Shown one piece after another: positions 6,599-14,639 of a stretch of DNA of 24,249 bases (positions within the stretch are counted from its first letter, which is position 1; every line of letters begins with the position of its first letter). Under the pieces are notes generated by a model that had not been told where the DNA came from, did not search any database, and saw only the letters and a program-made list of their open reading frames with translations. The translations under genes were made by a program, and so were the position numbers. The stretch spans positions 1 through 24,249 of the forward strand of contig JBCCTF010000048.1 of NCBI GenBank assembly GCA_039198765.1, written 5' to 3'. This DNA comes from Parvularcula sp039198765 (lineage in GTDB: Bacteria > Pseudomonadota > Alphaproteobacteria > Caulobacterales > Parvularculaceae).

Positions 6599-7712
6599 TT
6601 ACGCCTCCTCATGTTCAGTAGGGGCGGCTGATTTCGTCGCCGCGATGTCACGAGCGCGCTTGAGGGCGGAGAGGCCTGCGTGGGCCGCCACCGCGGTGCC
6701 GACGATGCCTGTTGCGCCGAGGCCATATTCGTCCGCGTTTGCTTCAGCGCCAAAGGCTGTTTTGATGTTGGCAAGCCGGTCGTAGAACGATCCATTGTCC
6801 CAGAAGTTCTCCTCTGAGCAGCCGATGCATCCGTGTCCGGACTGAATGGGCCAGGAGACACCCTCGTTCCAGCGGATCGTTCAGCAGGCATTGTACGTGG
6901 TCGGACCTTTGCAGCCCAGTTTGTAGAGGCAGTGGCCCTTGCGTGCTCCCTCGTCATCGAAGGCCTTAGCGAACTGGCCGGTATCGAAGTGAGGCCTGCG
7001 GTAGCACTTGTCGTGGATGCGTTGGCCATAGAACATCTTCGGCCTGCCTATTTGATCAAGCGGAGGCACCCGTCCAAAGGTGAGCATTTAGGTGATCACG
7101 CCCGTCATGACCTCGGCGATCGGCGATCGGCGGACAGCCGGGCACTTTGATAATTGGCTTATCTTTGATGACCTTATGAATGGGCGTTGCCGCGGTTGGG
7201 TTCGGCTTTGCGGCCTGGACACAGCCGTTGGAGGCACAGGAGCCCCAAGCGATGACCGCTTTGGCGCCCGCCGCCATGTACTTCAGCTCTTCGATAAAGG
7301 GCTTGCCGCCAACGATGCAAAACATCCCGTCTTCGTTGAGGGGGGGATTGCCTTCGACCGCGAGAATGTACTCGCCGTCACTCTCATCGCGCACATCGTG
7401 GAGGATCTGTGTGGCTTGGTCGCCCGCTGAGGCCATCAGCACATGGGAATAGTCCAGCGACAGCATCGAGAGCACCACGTCCGAGACAAGGGGGTGACCC
7501 GAACGAATGAAGCTTTCCGAGCAACAGGTGCACTCGAGGCCGTTCAGCCAGACGACAGGGAGGCGCTTTGTCGTCTCCATGGCGTGCGCAATCTGCGGCG
7601 CGAACGCGGGCGCAAGACCAAGCGACGTGGCCGTCAGTGAACAGAATTTATTGAAGGATCAACGACTGATCCCTTGGCTGCGCAGCAGTTCGTAAAATGT
7701 CCCGACGGCCAT
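6599..7712 (-). pseudogene. hupS: hupS, [NiFe]-hydrogenase small subunit, multiply broken
   Basis: The full length of a Tat-exported uptake-hydrogenase small subunit is recognisable, but it is not translatable as one protein. From ATG 7712 the leader reads FYELLRSQGISR, then TGA (7661-7659), then SFNKFCSLTATSLGL: the stop replaces the second twin arginine. LNGLECTCCSESF and VEGNPPLNEDGMF follow, as does the PGCPPIA cysteine motif. A 7-bp tandem duplication of CGGCGAT (plus strand, 7114-7127) shifts the frame. Reading continues as EVMTGVIT, TAA (7090-7088) in place of Tyr, MLTFGRVP, HDKCYRRPHFD and KGPTTYNAC, then TGA (6883-6881) in place of Ser/Pro, then TIRWNEG and GHGCIGCSEENFWD. It ends at TAA 6601-6599. 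Removing exactly 7 bp restores one frame throughout, which confirms a single ancestral gene. Confidence 0.93.
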
Positions 7713-7731
7713 TATTCAGGTACTCCCACAC

Positions 7732-7790
7732 GCATCCGTGGTGGCAGTGGCGTCGCATTACGGAAGTCGATGCGACGCGCGTTCGGATGC
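7732..7790. repeat. Nested inverted repeat in the hupS leader
   Basis: Inner arms GCGTCGCAT (7750-7758) and ATGCGACGC (7770-7778) match perfectly over 9 bp around an 11-nt loop. Outer arms GCATCCG (7732-7738) and CGGATGC (7784-7790) match perfectly over 7 bp and enclose the inner pair. In hupS mRNA this could fold as a two-tier stem ending 19 nt before the start codon. In DNA it could be a pair of operator palindromes. It is not followed by a U-tract on the hupS strand, so it is not a standard terminator. Confidence 0.6.
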
Positions 7791-7830
7791 ATTTTGCGTG
7801 AGGGCCTAGTGGCATGTCGTCGCGCCCGTA

Positions 7831-7844
7831 TTGATTTTGATCAA
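7831..7844. promoter_or_regulatory. FNR/FixK-type binding site
   Basis: TTGATTTTGATCAA is a perfect TTGAT-N4-ATCAA dyad, the consensus for FNR, FnrL and FixK/FnrN regulators. Its centre is about 125 bp upstream of the hupS start codon and 178 bp upstream of the plus-strand gene at 8016. Low-oxygen activation of hydrogenase operons through such sites is established in Alphaproteobacteria. The site is symmetric, so it could serve either direction. Confidence 0.75.
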
Positions 7845-8015
7845 GCGGCTGAAGTCTTGCCATGGTAACCACCGCGTCACTCGAAAAAGAAGCTGCTTTT
7901 TTCAGTTGCGAAGGCGACAAAAGAAGTAACTCATCTCCCAACGCGTGGCTTGTCTTTGTGAGAAGAGAGAACAGTCGCTAAAAGCTCTATAAATCATGAC
8001 GTTGGAGAAAATCCT

Positions 8016-8216
8016 GTGACTATTTATCTTCAAACAGCGCTTGTGATCGGTGCAGCTTTTACCGTCTTCGGATCGGTTTTTGCGCACCCCGGGCACGATC
8101 ATACCGAGGCGGCCCACCATCCTGCTGACCCGTTCGGCGGGCTGGTCACATTGAGTGTTGTCTTCGTTTTGGCCGTCGGTGTGCTGATTTTCTTGCAGCA
8201 ACGCCGGCACGGTTAG
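8016..8216 (+). CDS. Small His-rich membrane protein
   Basis: A 66-residue protein starting at GTG, 9 nt after TTGGAG. It has an N-terminal hydrophobic segment (about 4-23, cleavable or anchored, ending GSVFA), a short periplasmic-looking stretch rich in His and Asp (HPGHDHTEAAHHPAD), a second transmembrane helix (about 42-60, LVTLSVVFVLAVGVLIFL) and a basic end (QQRRHG). The His cluster suggests metal binding, but no family is recognised. It is divergent from the hydrogenase remnant and shares the region with the FNR box. Its stop TAG overlaps the stop of the convergent ABC-F gene within the four bases TTAG. Confidence 0.65.
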   Translation: MTIYLQTALVIGAAFTVFGSVFAHPGHDHTEAAHHPADPFGGLVTLSVVFVLAVGVLIFLQQRRHG

Positions 8217-10021
8217 TCCGCTTCCAGCTCTTCCCGTTTCATCTCGAGCTCGAGCCAGGTCTCTTCGGCTTGAGCCAGAGCATCTTGCGCAGCCGTGAGA
8301 GCCTTTTGGGTCTTGTCAAAAAGGCTTGGGTCACGGGTAAAGAGGTCAGGGTCCGCAAGCTTATCTGTGTGCTGAGCGATATCTGCTTGCAGGCGCTCCA
8401 TTTCTCCCGGTAGCCTTTCCAGCGCATGCTTGTCTTTAAAGCTGAGCTTGCCCTTCTTCGGCACTGAAGATGAAGGCTTCGCGCTAGCCCTTTTGCTCGT
8501 CGGTGCACTGACAGACTTTGCAGCCTCTTTCCGTTGGCCTGCCATATCGGTGTATCCGCCCGGATACTCGCGCCAGCGCCCAGTTCCCTCTTCAGGGACA
8601 GGGGTCAGGACGCTGGTGACGATTCTGTCAAGGAAGTCGCGGTCGTGGCTCACCAAAAGCAACGTACCCTGATAAGCTGACAGGGTCTCTTCCAGGACAT
8701 CGAGCGTCTCGAGGTCCAGGTCATTGGTCGGTTCGTCGAGGACGAGGAGGTTGGAGGGTTTGGCGAGGGCGATGGCCAGCGCGAGACGGCCGCGTTCTCC
8801 GCCTGAAAGAGAGGCGATGGGTTGGCGCGCTTGTTCCGGCGTGAACAGAAAGTCTTTAAGGTAGGAGAGGGCGTGACGCGGTTTGCCGCCCACGGTCACT
8901 TGGTCGCCGCGTCCTTCGGTGAGGGCATCCATCAGGCGCGTGCTGTCTTTTAGGCCCCGGCGCTGCTGATCAAGCGCCACAACTTCAAGCTTTGTTCCGT
9001 GTACAACGGTCCCGCTCTCAGGCTCTACTTGGGCCAGTAGCAGGTTGAGCAAGGTCGTTTTGCCTGCACCGTTAGGGCCGACGATCCCCAGACGATCGCC
9101 GCGGGCGAGTTTGAGGTCCAGGCCCTCCACGATTGGCCGATCGCCGAAGCCAAAAGTGAGGCCTTTGGCTTCGATGACCTTCTTGCCTGATGCGTCAGCT
9201 TCTGTAGCTGCGATATCGACGGACCCTTGTGGCCCGCGACGCTCCGCACGCTGACGACGAAGGTCCTGCAGGTTCGCCAATCGCCGCACGTTTCGCTTGC
9301 GGCGCGCTGTGACCCCGTAGGTGAGCCAATGCTCCTCGCGGACGATCTTCCGGTCGAGCTTGTGGGCTTCCAGCTCCTCCGCTTCGAACACCTCGTCGCG
9401 CCAGGCCTCAAACCCGGCAAAACCCTTCTTGCGATGACGCGTTGTGCCCCGGTCCAGCCAAACGGTTTCGGTCGTGAGGTTCTCGAGGAAACGCCGGTCG
9501 TGGCTGATCAAAACAATCGCGGCGCGGGAGCGTTTGAGCTCGCTCTCCAGCCAGAGGATGGTATCGAGATCCAGGTGGTTCGTCGGTTCGTCGAGCAGCA
9601 GCACTTCAGGCTTCGGCGCTAGCGCACGGGCGAGGGCCAGGCGCCGCCCTTCACCGCCCGAGAGTGGGGCTGGATCAGCATGCGGATCAATCCTCAGCTC
9701 ATCGAGAAGACGACCAACCTCGCTCGGCTCATCCAGAGGGCCAAGGCCACTGCGCACGACATCTTCTGCCGTCGCAAAATTGGAGAAGTCTGGGTCTTGT
9801 TCAAGGTAGCGGAACGCGGTGCCCGAACGCACGGTTCGCTCGCCAGCGTCCGCTTCAACCGAACCTGCGGCGACTTTGAGAAACGTGGACTTGCCCGAGC
9901 CGTTCCGGCCGACGAGCGCCACGCGGGCGCCATCGTGGACGATGAGGTTTGCTCCTTCGAACAAGGGCGTGCCGCCGAAGGTCAGGCGGATGTCTTGGAG
10001 GGAGAAAAGGGGAGCGGCCAT
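8213..10021 (-). CDS. uup: ABC-F family ATPase (Uup-like)
   Basis: A 602-residue soluble protein with two ABC domains and no membrane part, as in ABC-F translation/ribosome-associated ATPases. Domain 1: Walker A GRNGSGKST (38-46), signature LSGGE (120-124), LLLDEPTNHLD (141-151) and the H-loop SHDRRF. A linker (about 195-265, rich in Arg and Lys) follows. Domain 2: GPNGAGKTT (315-323), LSGGERGRL (405-413), LVLDEPTNDLD (426-436) and SHDRDF. The C-terminal extension is basic, then a coiled coil (about 535-600), as in Uup, which binds DNA and affects ribosome function and transposon excision. Both ATP sites look intact. It follows the DUF6624-like gene by 43 bp on the same strand. Confidence 0.92.
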   Translation of the reverse strand: MAAPLFSLQDIRLTFGGTPLFEGANLIVHDGARVALVGRNGSGKSTFLKVAAGSVEADAGERTVRSGTAFRYLEQDPDFSNFATAEDVVRSGLGPLDEPSEVGRLLDELRIDPHADPAPLSGGEGRRLALARALAPKPEVLLLDEPTNHLDLDTILWLESELKRSRAAIVLISHDRRFLENLTTETVWLDRGTTRHRKKGFAGFEAWRDEVFEAEELEAHKLDRKIVREEHWLTYGVTARRKRNVRRLANLQDLRRQRAERRGPQGSVDIAATEADASGKKVIEAKGLTFGFGDRPIVEGLDLKLARGDRLGIVGPNGAGKTTLLNLLLAQVEPESGTVVHGTKLEVVALDQQRRGLKDSTRLMDALTEGRGDQVTVGGKPRHALSYLKDFLFTPEQARQPIASLSGGERGRLALAIALAKPSNLLVLDEPTNDLDLETLDVLEETLSAYQGTLLLVSHDRDFLDRIVTSVLTPVPEEGTGRWREYPGGYTDMAGQRKEAAKSVSAPTSKRASAKPSSSVPKKGKLSFKDKHALERLPGEMERLQADIAQHTDKLADPDLFTRDPSLFDKTQKALTAAQDALAQAEETWLELEMKREELEAD

Positions 10022-10064
10022 AGCGCGCGCTTAGGCTTTCCGCGTGCGTTTGAGAAGCACGGCG

Positions 10065-10721
10065 CTAGCGGCAGCTTTGCGACTCGAAATCCGCGTACGG
10101 GGCGAGCGGTTCAAGGCCAGCTTCGTTCCGCAATGTGTCGATGTTCGCAGGGTCCTCAAGCGGCAGCGGTTCCCAGACGCCGGGGCGGACGCAGCGCCCT
10201 TCGTTTCCATAGCGCTGGGGGAGGGAGGCGGAGGCAGCGACTTTGTCGAACAACAGGGCGTAGGTCTTGAGGCTCACCCGATCCTGATCGACCAGCGGCT
10301 GCATGGTGGCGAGGACCCTGCGCTGAAGGTTGGGATCATCGTCCGCATGCCGAACAATAATCGCCGCGTGCCAGCTCGCCGCCCAGTTCCAAAGGTTCTG
10401 GGGGAACCAGCCGAAGGCGTCGATGTAGCCCTGTACTGCCACTCTGTTCTCTCGCGACACGGCGTCCAGCTCACGCTGCAGTTTCGCAAGGCTGTCTGCT
10501 TTCGCTTCAGCGCCAGCACTCTCGCTCAGCAATTTGATCTGCCCACGGAGTTCTCTCGCGCGTGCCGTCCGCTGCATCAGGTCATCAGAGACACGGCGCA
10601 CCTCGCGCGGGCCACTTGGGGCGGTCAGCGGGTAGGGTTCTGTTTGCGCAATGAGTTCATCGACGGATTGCGGCGCGAGAGAGCCGGCCGTAAGAGCGAT
10701 GGCGGAAAGAACTGCGAGCAT
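10065..10721 (-). CDS. Exported DUF6624-like protein
   Basis: A 218-residue protein with a short signal peptide (MLAVLSAIALTAGSLA). A helical, Arg/Glu-rich middle follows (about 45-110). The C-terminal part has the pattern LFDKVAASASLPQRYGNEGRC, then W.P.PLEDPANIDTLRNEAGLEPLAPYADF. The QRYG motif followed by a PLEDPxNIDxxRxxxGLxPL end is what I recall of DUF6624 family proteins. The function of that family is unknown and the assignment is from memory of the pattern. It sits between prs and the ABC-F gene, all on the minus strand with 43-bp gaps, so it may be co-transcribed with prs. Confidence 0.75.
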   Translation of the reverse strand: MLAVLSAIALTAGSLAPQSVDELIAQTEPYPLTAPSGPREVRRVSDDLMQRTARARELRGQIKLLSESAGAEAKADSLAKLQRELDAVSRENRVAVQGYIDAFGWFPQNLWNWAASWHAAIIVRHADDDPNLQRRVLATMQPLVDQDRVSLKTYALLFDKVAASASLPQRYGNEGRCVRPGVWEPLPLEDPANIDTLRNEAGLEPLAPYADFESQSCR

Positions 10722-10764
10722 CCGCGCTATCTACCAGCGCTCGACAGCGCTTGTCGAATGGCGA

Positions 10765-11709
10765 TTAGTCGAAGAGGCTGGAGACGCTTTCTTCATTCGC
10801 AATCCGGCGGATCGCTTCGCCGAGGAGGCGGTCCACAGGCACGATCTCGATCTTCTTTGCACCGTCACGGCGGCCATCATTGGCGATCGAATCGGTCGTG
10901 ACGAGGCGCGCGAGGTGTTTGGAGTTCTCGATCCGCTCCACCGCTTTGCCCGACAGGACGCCGTGGCTGACATAGGCTTCCACAGACTTCGCGCCCTTTT
11001 GCATCAGCGCTTTGGCCGCGTTCACCAGGGTGCCGCCGCTGTCGCAGATGTCGTCGAACAGGATGCAGTGCATGTCTTTGACATCGCCGATAATGTTCAT
11101 CACTTCGGACTGCCCTGCGCGCTCACGCCGTTTGTCGACGATGGCCAGGGGCGTGTCGCCAAGACGCTTGGACAAAGCCCGTGCACGGACGACCCCGCCC
11201 ACGTCAGGGGAGACGATGGTCACGTTGCTTACGTCATCGCGGTGGGTACGGAGGATATGCTCCTGCATCACCGGCACGGCGTAGAGGTTGTCGGTAGGAA
11301 TATCGAAGAACCCTTGGATCTGCCCTGCGTGGAGGTCCATCGTCAGCACACGGTCGGCTCCGGCCGTGGTGATCAGGTTAGCGACGAGCTTCGCTGTGAT
11401 CGGTGTCCTCGGTCCGGCCTTTCGGTCCTGGCGGGCGTAGCCGAAGTACGGAATGACCGCAGTGATGCGGCTGGCCGAGGCGCGGGCGAGGGCATCGACA
11501 ATGACCAAGAGCTCCATCAGGTGGTCGTTGGCGGGATCCGACGTAGACTGAATAACGAACACGTCCTCGCCGCGGACGTTTTCCTGGACTTCGACATGCA
11601 CTTCGCTGTCCGCGAAACGTTTGATCTCCGCTTTCGCGAGGGGTGTGTCGAGACGTTTGGAAATGGCCTGCGCGAGTTGCAGGTTTGAGTTCCCAGCGAG
11701 AAGTTTCAT
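10765..11709 (-). CDS. prs: Ribose-phosphate pyrophosphokinase
   Basis: Makes PRPP from ribose-5-phosphate and ATP, feeding purine, pyrimidine, NAD, His and Trp synthesis. At 314 residues it has the class I length. Visible signatures: FADSEVHVEVQENVRG (32-47), the ATP-binding PYFGYARQDRK (87-97), the metal/ribose-5-phosphate region DLHAGQIQGFF (125-135), the flexible-loop KRR (193-195) and the PRPP loop FDDICDSGGT (218-227). All key elements are intact. A palindrome lies 29-46 bp upstream of the start codon. Confidence 0.97.
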   Translation of the reverse strand: MKLLAGNSNLQLAQAISKRLDTPLAKAEIKRFADSEVHVEVQENVRGEDVFVIQSTSDPANDHLMELLVIVDALARASASRITAVIPYFGYARQDRKAGPRTPITAKLVANLITTAGADRVLTMDLHAGQIQGFFDIPTDNLYAVPVMQEHILRTHRDDVSNVTIVSPDVGGVVRARALSKRLGDTPLAIVDKRRERAGQSEVMNIIGDVKDMHCILFDDICDSGGTLVNAAKALMQKGAKSVEAYVSHGVLSGKAVERIENSKHLARLVTTDSIANDGRRDGAKKIEIVPVDRLLGEAIRRIANEESVSSLFD

Positions 11710-11737
11710 CGGGTGTGCTCCAGCAGCCGCGCGGGTT

Positions 11738-11755
11738 GTGACAGTACTGTGTCAC
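11738..11755. repeat. Palindrome in the prs promoter region
   Basis: GTGACAGTACTGTGTCAC contains a perfect 10-bp palindrome ACAGTACTGT (11741-11750) and an overlapping inverted repeat GTGACA/TGTCAC (11738-11743 and 11750-11755). On the minus strand a TTGACT -35-like element (11762-11757) lies just upstream, so the palindrome would occupy the promoter spacer, where a repressor usually binds. No regulator is known to me for this sequence. Confidence 0.4.
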
Positions 11756-11781
11756 GAGTCAACCAGTGCCGAGCGAAAGCG

Positions 11782-12543
11782 TTACCGAGGCAAGGCGATT
11801 GCCGAGACGTTGTGGCCGAACTGCTGCAGCCCGGCCCGCCGGGCGCCGCGGTAGCTGAAATAGTCCTCTTCTGCAGTGAGCGTGTCGCCGCCGGTGTCGT
11901 CAATGTGATCGGGCTGCAGGCCCGCTGCGATCAACCGGTCGTGAACGAAGGCGGCGTGGTCATAGAGCCAGTGCTCTTCGTCTCTTTTGGTTAAGTGCCT
12001 GTCTGCTTCAGGGTGCTTGCTGCAGACGCTGTCGAGGAGGTCTTCGCGCACTTCAAAGCTGTCGCGGCGGAGGCAGGGGCCGACGGCTGCTCGGATGTCC
12101 GAGCGATTTGCTCCGTGTGCCTCCATCATCGCGACGGTGCCTTCGATGATACCGGCAAGGCTCCCTTTCCACCCTGCGTGGAGGGCGGCGACCAGTCCGG
12201 GGGCTTCGAGCAGAACGGGCGTGCAATCCGCAGCGAGGGCGCCGAGGGCGAGGCCTGGTCTGTCCGTGACGAGACCATCCGCTTCGGGGCGGTCTTCGAA
12301 CGCGAAGGGTTCCGATACGAAAACGGCTTGAGCGCCGTGGGTCTGTTTGGCTGTCAGGAGATGGTCAGCATTCAGAGCATGCGCGACGCGCGCTCTGTTC
12401 TCTATCACACGCGCTTGGTTATCGCCTGAGGCGAGGCTTGCGTTCAGTCCTTCCAACGGTGCCTCGGACACACCGCCAGCTCTTCCGAAGAAGCCGTGGG
12501 GTGCACGGATGATGTCGCTAGTCCGCCGAGGGGGTTCGATCAT
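11782..12543 (-). CDS. pgeF: Peptidoglycan editing factor PgeF (YfiH/LACC1 family)
   Basis: A 253-residue member of the multicopper-oxidase-like YfiH/LACC1 family. These act as zinc-dependent purine nucleoside phosphorylase/deaminase enzymes and, in E. coli, affect peptidoglycan side-chain fidelity. The zinc ligands are visible as KQTHG (His69), ADCTPVLL (Cys107) and LHAGWKG (His122). AVGPCLRRDSFEV (153-165) corresponds to the family's GPC region, though the usual IGPCIG text is altered to LRRDS. The start overlaps the upstream methyltransferase stop by 4 nt (ATGA), so it is translationally coupled. It is followed by prs after 72 bp. Confidence 0.9.
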   Translation of the reverse strand: MIEPPRRTSDIIRAPHGFFGRAGGVSEAPLEGLNASLASGDNQARVIENRARVAHALNADHLLTAKQTHGAQAVFVSEPFAFEDRPEADGLVTDRPGLALGALAADCTPVLLEAPGLVAALHAGWKGSLAGIIEGTVAMMEAHGANRSDIRAAVGPCLRRDSFEVREDLLDSVCSKHPEADRHLTKRDEEHWLYDHAAFVHDRLIAAGLQPDHIDDTGGDTLTAEEDYFSYRGARRAGLQQFGHNVSAIALPR

Positions 12544-13667
12544 TCGAAGCCAGGCGGTGCCGTCCCGCCCTTCGGAGAAATCGCCATCACTTTGAACAGG
12601 CCGCCCATGCCCTCACGGTCCACAAGCCGCAGCGCGCCAGCGCGGAAATCTTCGCGCTTCGCGTCGTCCTTCAGGCTCTTCTCTATCGCTTCGAGGCGTA
12701 GATGGAGGCCGAGGCGGTCTAGGAAGTCTCCCTGACGGATCGGACCATCTACCCGCATCTCTTCCTGGCGCGCACGGCGGGCGAGCGCTGCGAAATCGAC
12801 GTGAGCCGTGACGTCAGCTTCGCCAGGGGAAGCCAGCACGGGCCAGGGTTTGTGCGCTTTGATCGCTTGCAGCGTCTCTCCGTAGCCAGAGCGGCCGTGG
12901 CCATAGTCGATGATCAGTGCACGGCCTTTATTCTCGCGCAGACGGTGCGCGACCTCAGCGATCAATTCCTGCGCGGTGGAGCAGCTCTCGTAAATGTCTT
13001 CAGGCATCGCTCCGGGAGGCATGCCCGGCTGGTCGCCAAACCGTGCTTCAGAAAGGGTGAAGGTCAGGGACTTCGTACCATCGTCAGAGAGGCCGACGAG
13101 ACGCTCCTTCCACGGACGATCGTCCATGTCCGCAGTGCGCACAAACTGGCGGATGGGTAGGCAGTCGAAGAACTCGTTGGCAATCGCGAGCATTGGCCCT
13201 GGAGGCACATCCTCAAGGCGGTCAGCCCAGGTGATGCGGACACCGGTCTCATGCAGCCGCCGCTTCTGCTGATAGCGCATCCGGCCGGAAGCCTCGATCA
13301 TGTAGACATGCACGCTGTCGAGGAACCGCGGACGCACACGGGCAACACGGAGGATGTCAGCCATCAGCGTGCCGCGCCCTGGACCCAGCTCAACGAGGTT
13401 GAACGCTGACGGCGCGCCCATTTCTTCCCAGGCATGGACCAACCAACTGCCCACGAGCTCGCCAAACACCTGGCTGATCTCTGGCGAGGTGGTGAAGTCC
13501 CCCGCTGCGCCCAAGGCAGTCTGCGCGGAATAGTACCCATGTTGAGGATGGGTCAGAGCATCGACCATGAAGTCGCCGACCTTGATCGGCCCATGGTCTT
13601 CGATGAGCTGAACCAGCCGCTCTTCCAGCGGCGTCCGGACGCCAGTTTGGTCTTCAGCAGCCGTCAT
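12540..13667 (-). CDS. Class I SAM-dependent methyltransferase, MidA/NDUFAF7 type
   Basis: A protein of about 375 residues. It has the family markers HPQHGYYSAQ, GDFTTSPEISQVFGELVGSW (57-76) and the SAM-binding motif NLVELGPGRGTLMADILR (91-108). Later come ANEFFDCLPIRQFV and IDYGHGRSGYGETLQAI, all typical of DUF185/MidA proteins. The mitochondrial homologue NDUFAF7 methylates an arginine of complex I subunit NDUFS2, so a role in NADH dehydrogenase assembly is plausible but not shown. The ATG at 13667 shares one base with the lgt stop (TGATG). A GTG one codon earlier is possible. It lies between lgt and pgeF in one overlapping operon. Confidence 0.9.
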   Translation of the reverse strand: MTAAEDQTGVRTPLEERLVQLIEDHGPIKVGDFMVDALTHPQHGYYSAQTALGAAGDFTTSPEISQVFGELVGSWLVHAWEEMGAPSAFNLVELGPGRGTLMADILRVARVRPRFLDSVHVYMIEASGRMRYQQKRRLHETGVRITWADRLEDVPPGPMLAIANEFFDCLPIRQFVRTADMDDRPWKERLVGLSDDGTKSLTFTLSEARFGDQPGMPPGAMPEDIYESCSTAQELIAEVAHRLRENKGRALIIDYGHGRSGYGETLQAIKAHKPWPVLASPGEADVTAHVDFAALARRARQEEMRVDGPIRQGDFLDRLGLHLRLEAIEKSLKDDAKREDFRAGALRLVDREGMGGLFKVMAISPKGGTAPPGFE

Positions 13668-14578
13668 CACGCACTCCGCGGCGTTGCGCCAAACGACGGA
13701 TGGGCACGCCAGAAGAAGAAGAGACCAATGGCAACCATCGGGAGTGAGAGCATCATGCCCCGCGTCAGGAAGCCGAGCGTGGCGGCATAGGTATCTGGTT
13801 CGCGGAAGAACTCCACAAAGAACCGCGCGAGGCCGTAGCCAGCAAGGAAGACGCCGGTGCAGGCACCGCGGAACCGAAGCAGCCGGAAGCGTGTGATCGC
13901 AACCCTCAGCACAAGGAACAACACGAGGCCCTCCAGCGCCGCTTCATAAAGCTGGCTTGGATGACGGGCTACCGCGTTGGGGTCGATCACCCACTGGTTA
14001 TCTTCGTAGTCGAATCGTTCGGGAAACTTCATCCCAATCCAGCTGTCCGTCGCCCGACCGTACAGTTCTGCATTTATGAAGTTGGCGATCCGTCCAAAGA
14101 ATAAGCCGATGGGCGCGGTGCAGGCCAGGAGGTCACCGATCCTCAGCGCATCGGTCTTCCTCTTTCGCGAGAAGAGGATCGTCACCACCGCGACCCCGAT
14201 GAGGCCGCCGTGGAACGACATTCCGCCTGTCCAAACGGCGAGGGGCGGCCAGATCGGTACGCTGCCAAACAAGGTCGGCCATGACGACACCGACTCCCAC
14301 ATCAGCTCTGGCCGGTAGAACGCAACGAAGCCTAGCCGGCCGCCGAGGATCACCCCCAAGATGATCCAGCTGACGAAATCATCAAGCTGCGCCTTATCAA
14401 GCGGAGGCTTATCGGGATTTCTGATCGAGCCGCGTGGGTTCCAGAGGGGCTGCTCTTGAATGAGGCGCGCGATGTAGACCCAGCCGAGGGTGATGCCCGC
14501 CAGGTAGGCGAGCGCGTACCAGCGGATGGGCAGGGGGCCGAGCTGGATCAGCACGGGATTGATCTCAGGAAACGACAT
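13667..14578 (-). CDS. lgt: Prolipoprotein diacylglyceryl transferase
   Basis: Transfers diacylglycerol from phosphatidylglycerol to the lipobox cysteine of prolipoproteins at the inner membrane. The 303-residue polytopic protein shows the Lgt signature GRIANFINAELYGR (172-185), the HGG motif (SFHGGLIG, 121-128), LGGRLGFVAFY (78-88) and HPSQLYEAALEG. The C-terminal membrane segments end in a basic tail. An Ile-rich insertion region (about 40-65, NPRGSIRNPDKPPL) is a loop. It is the first gene of the lgt-methyltransferase-pgeF run and is divergent from ubiK across 125 bp. Confidence 0.96.
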   Translation of the reverse strand: MSFPEINPVLIQLGPLPIRWYALAYLAGITLGWVYIARLIQEQPLWNPRGSIRNPDKPPLDKAQLDDFVSWIILGVILGGRLGFVAFYRPELMWESVSSWPTLFGSVPIWPPLAVWTGGMSFHGGLIGVAVVTILFSRKRKTDALRIGDLLACTAPIGLFFGRIANFINAELYGRATDSWIGMKFPERFDYEDNQWVIDPNAVARHPSQLYEAALEGLVLFLVLRVAITRFRLLRFRGACTGVFLAGYGLARFFVEFFREPDTYAATLGFLTRGMMLSLPMVAIGLFFFWRAHPSFGATPRSA

Positions 14579-14639
14579 GGCTCGCCTTTAGGCCGTTTGG
14601 CCAGGAAACAACAGACCAGAACCGCTGCGCCGCGCCGCC

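Larger units (their letters stand above)
7713..8015. promoter_or_regulatory. Divergent regulatory region of hupS and the small His-rich gene
   Basis: 303 bp with no convincing gene. It holds a GGGAG ribosome-binding site just upstream of the hupS ATG, a nested inverted repeat (7732-7790) and an FNR-type box (7831-7844). The rest (7845-8015) is A/T-richer and ends in TTGGAGAAA before the GTG of the plus-strand small gene. I see no clear -35/-10 pair for that gene. A GG/GC-spaced sequence on the minus strand at 7862-7848 vaguely resembles a sigma-54 promoter but lacks the TTGC part. Confidence 0.55.

Noticed and set aside
6881..7661. In-frame TGA codons in hupS as possible selenocysteine sites
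   Set aside because: They replace Arg and Ser/Pro positions that are not cysteine ligands. The gene also has a TAA and a 7-bp frameshift, and TGA ends intact genes nearby such as hypE.
7848..7862. Possible sigma-54 promoter (TGGCAAGACTTCAGC on the minus strand) before hupS
   Set aside because: The GG and GC spacing fits, but the -12 TTGC is CAGC. It lies upstream of the FNR box with no enhancer site recognised.
10651..11688. 345-codon plus-strand open frame opposite prs
   Set aside because: It lies antisense to a fully conserved prs gene and has no recognisable domain or ribosome-binding context.
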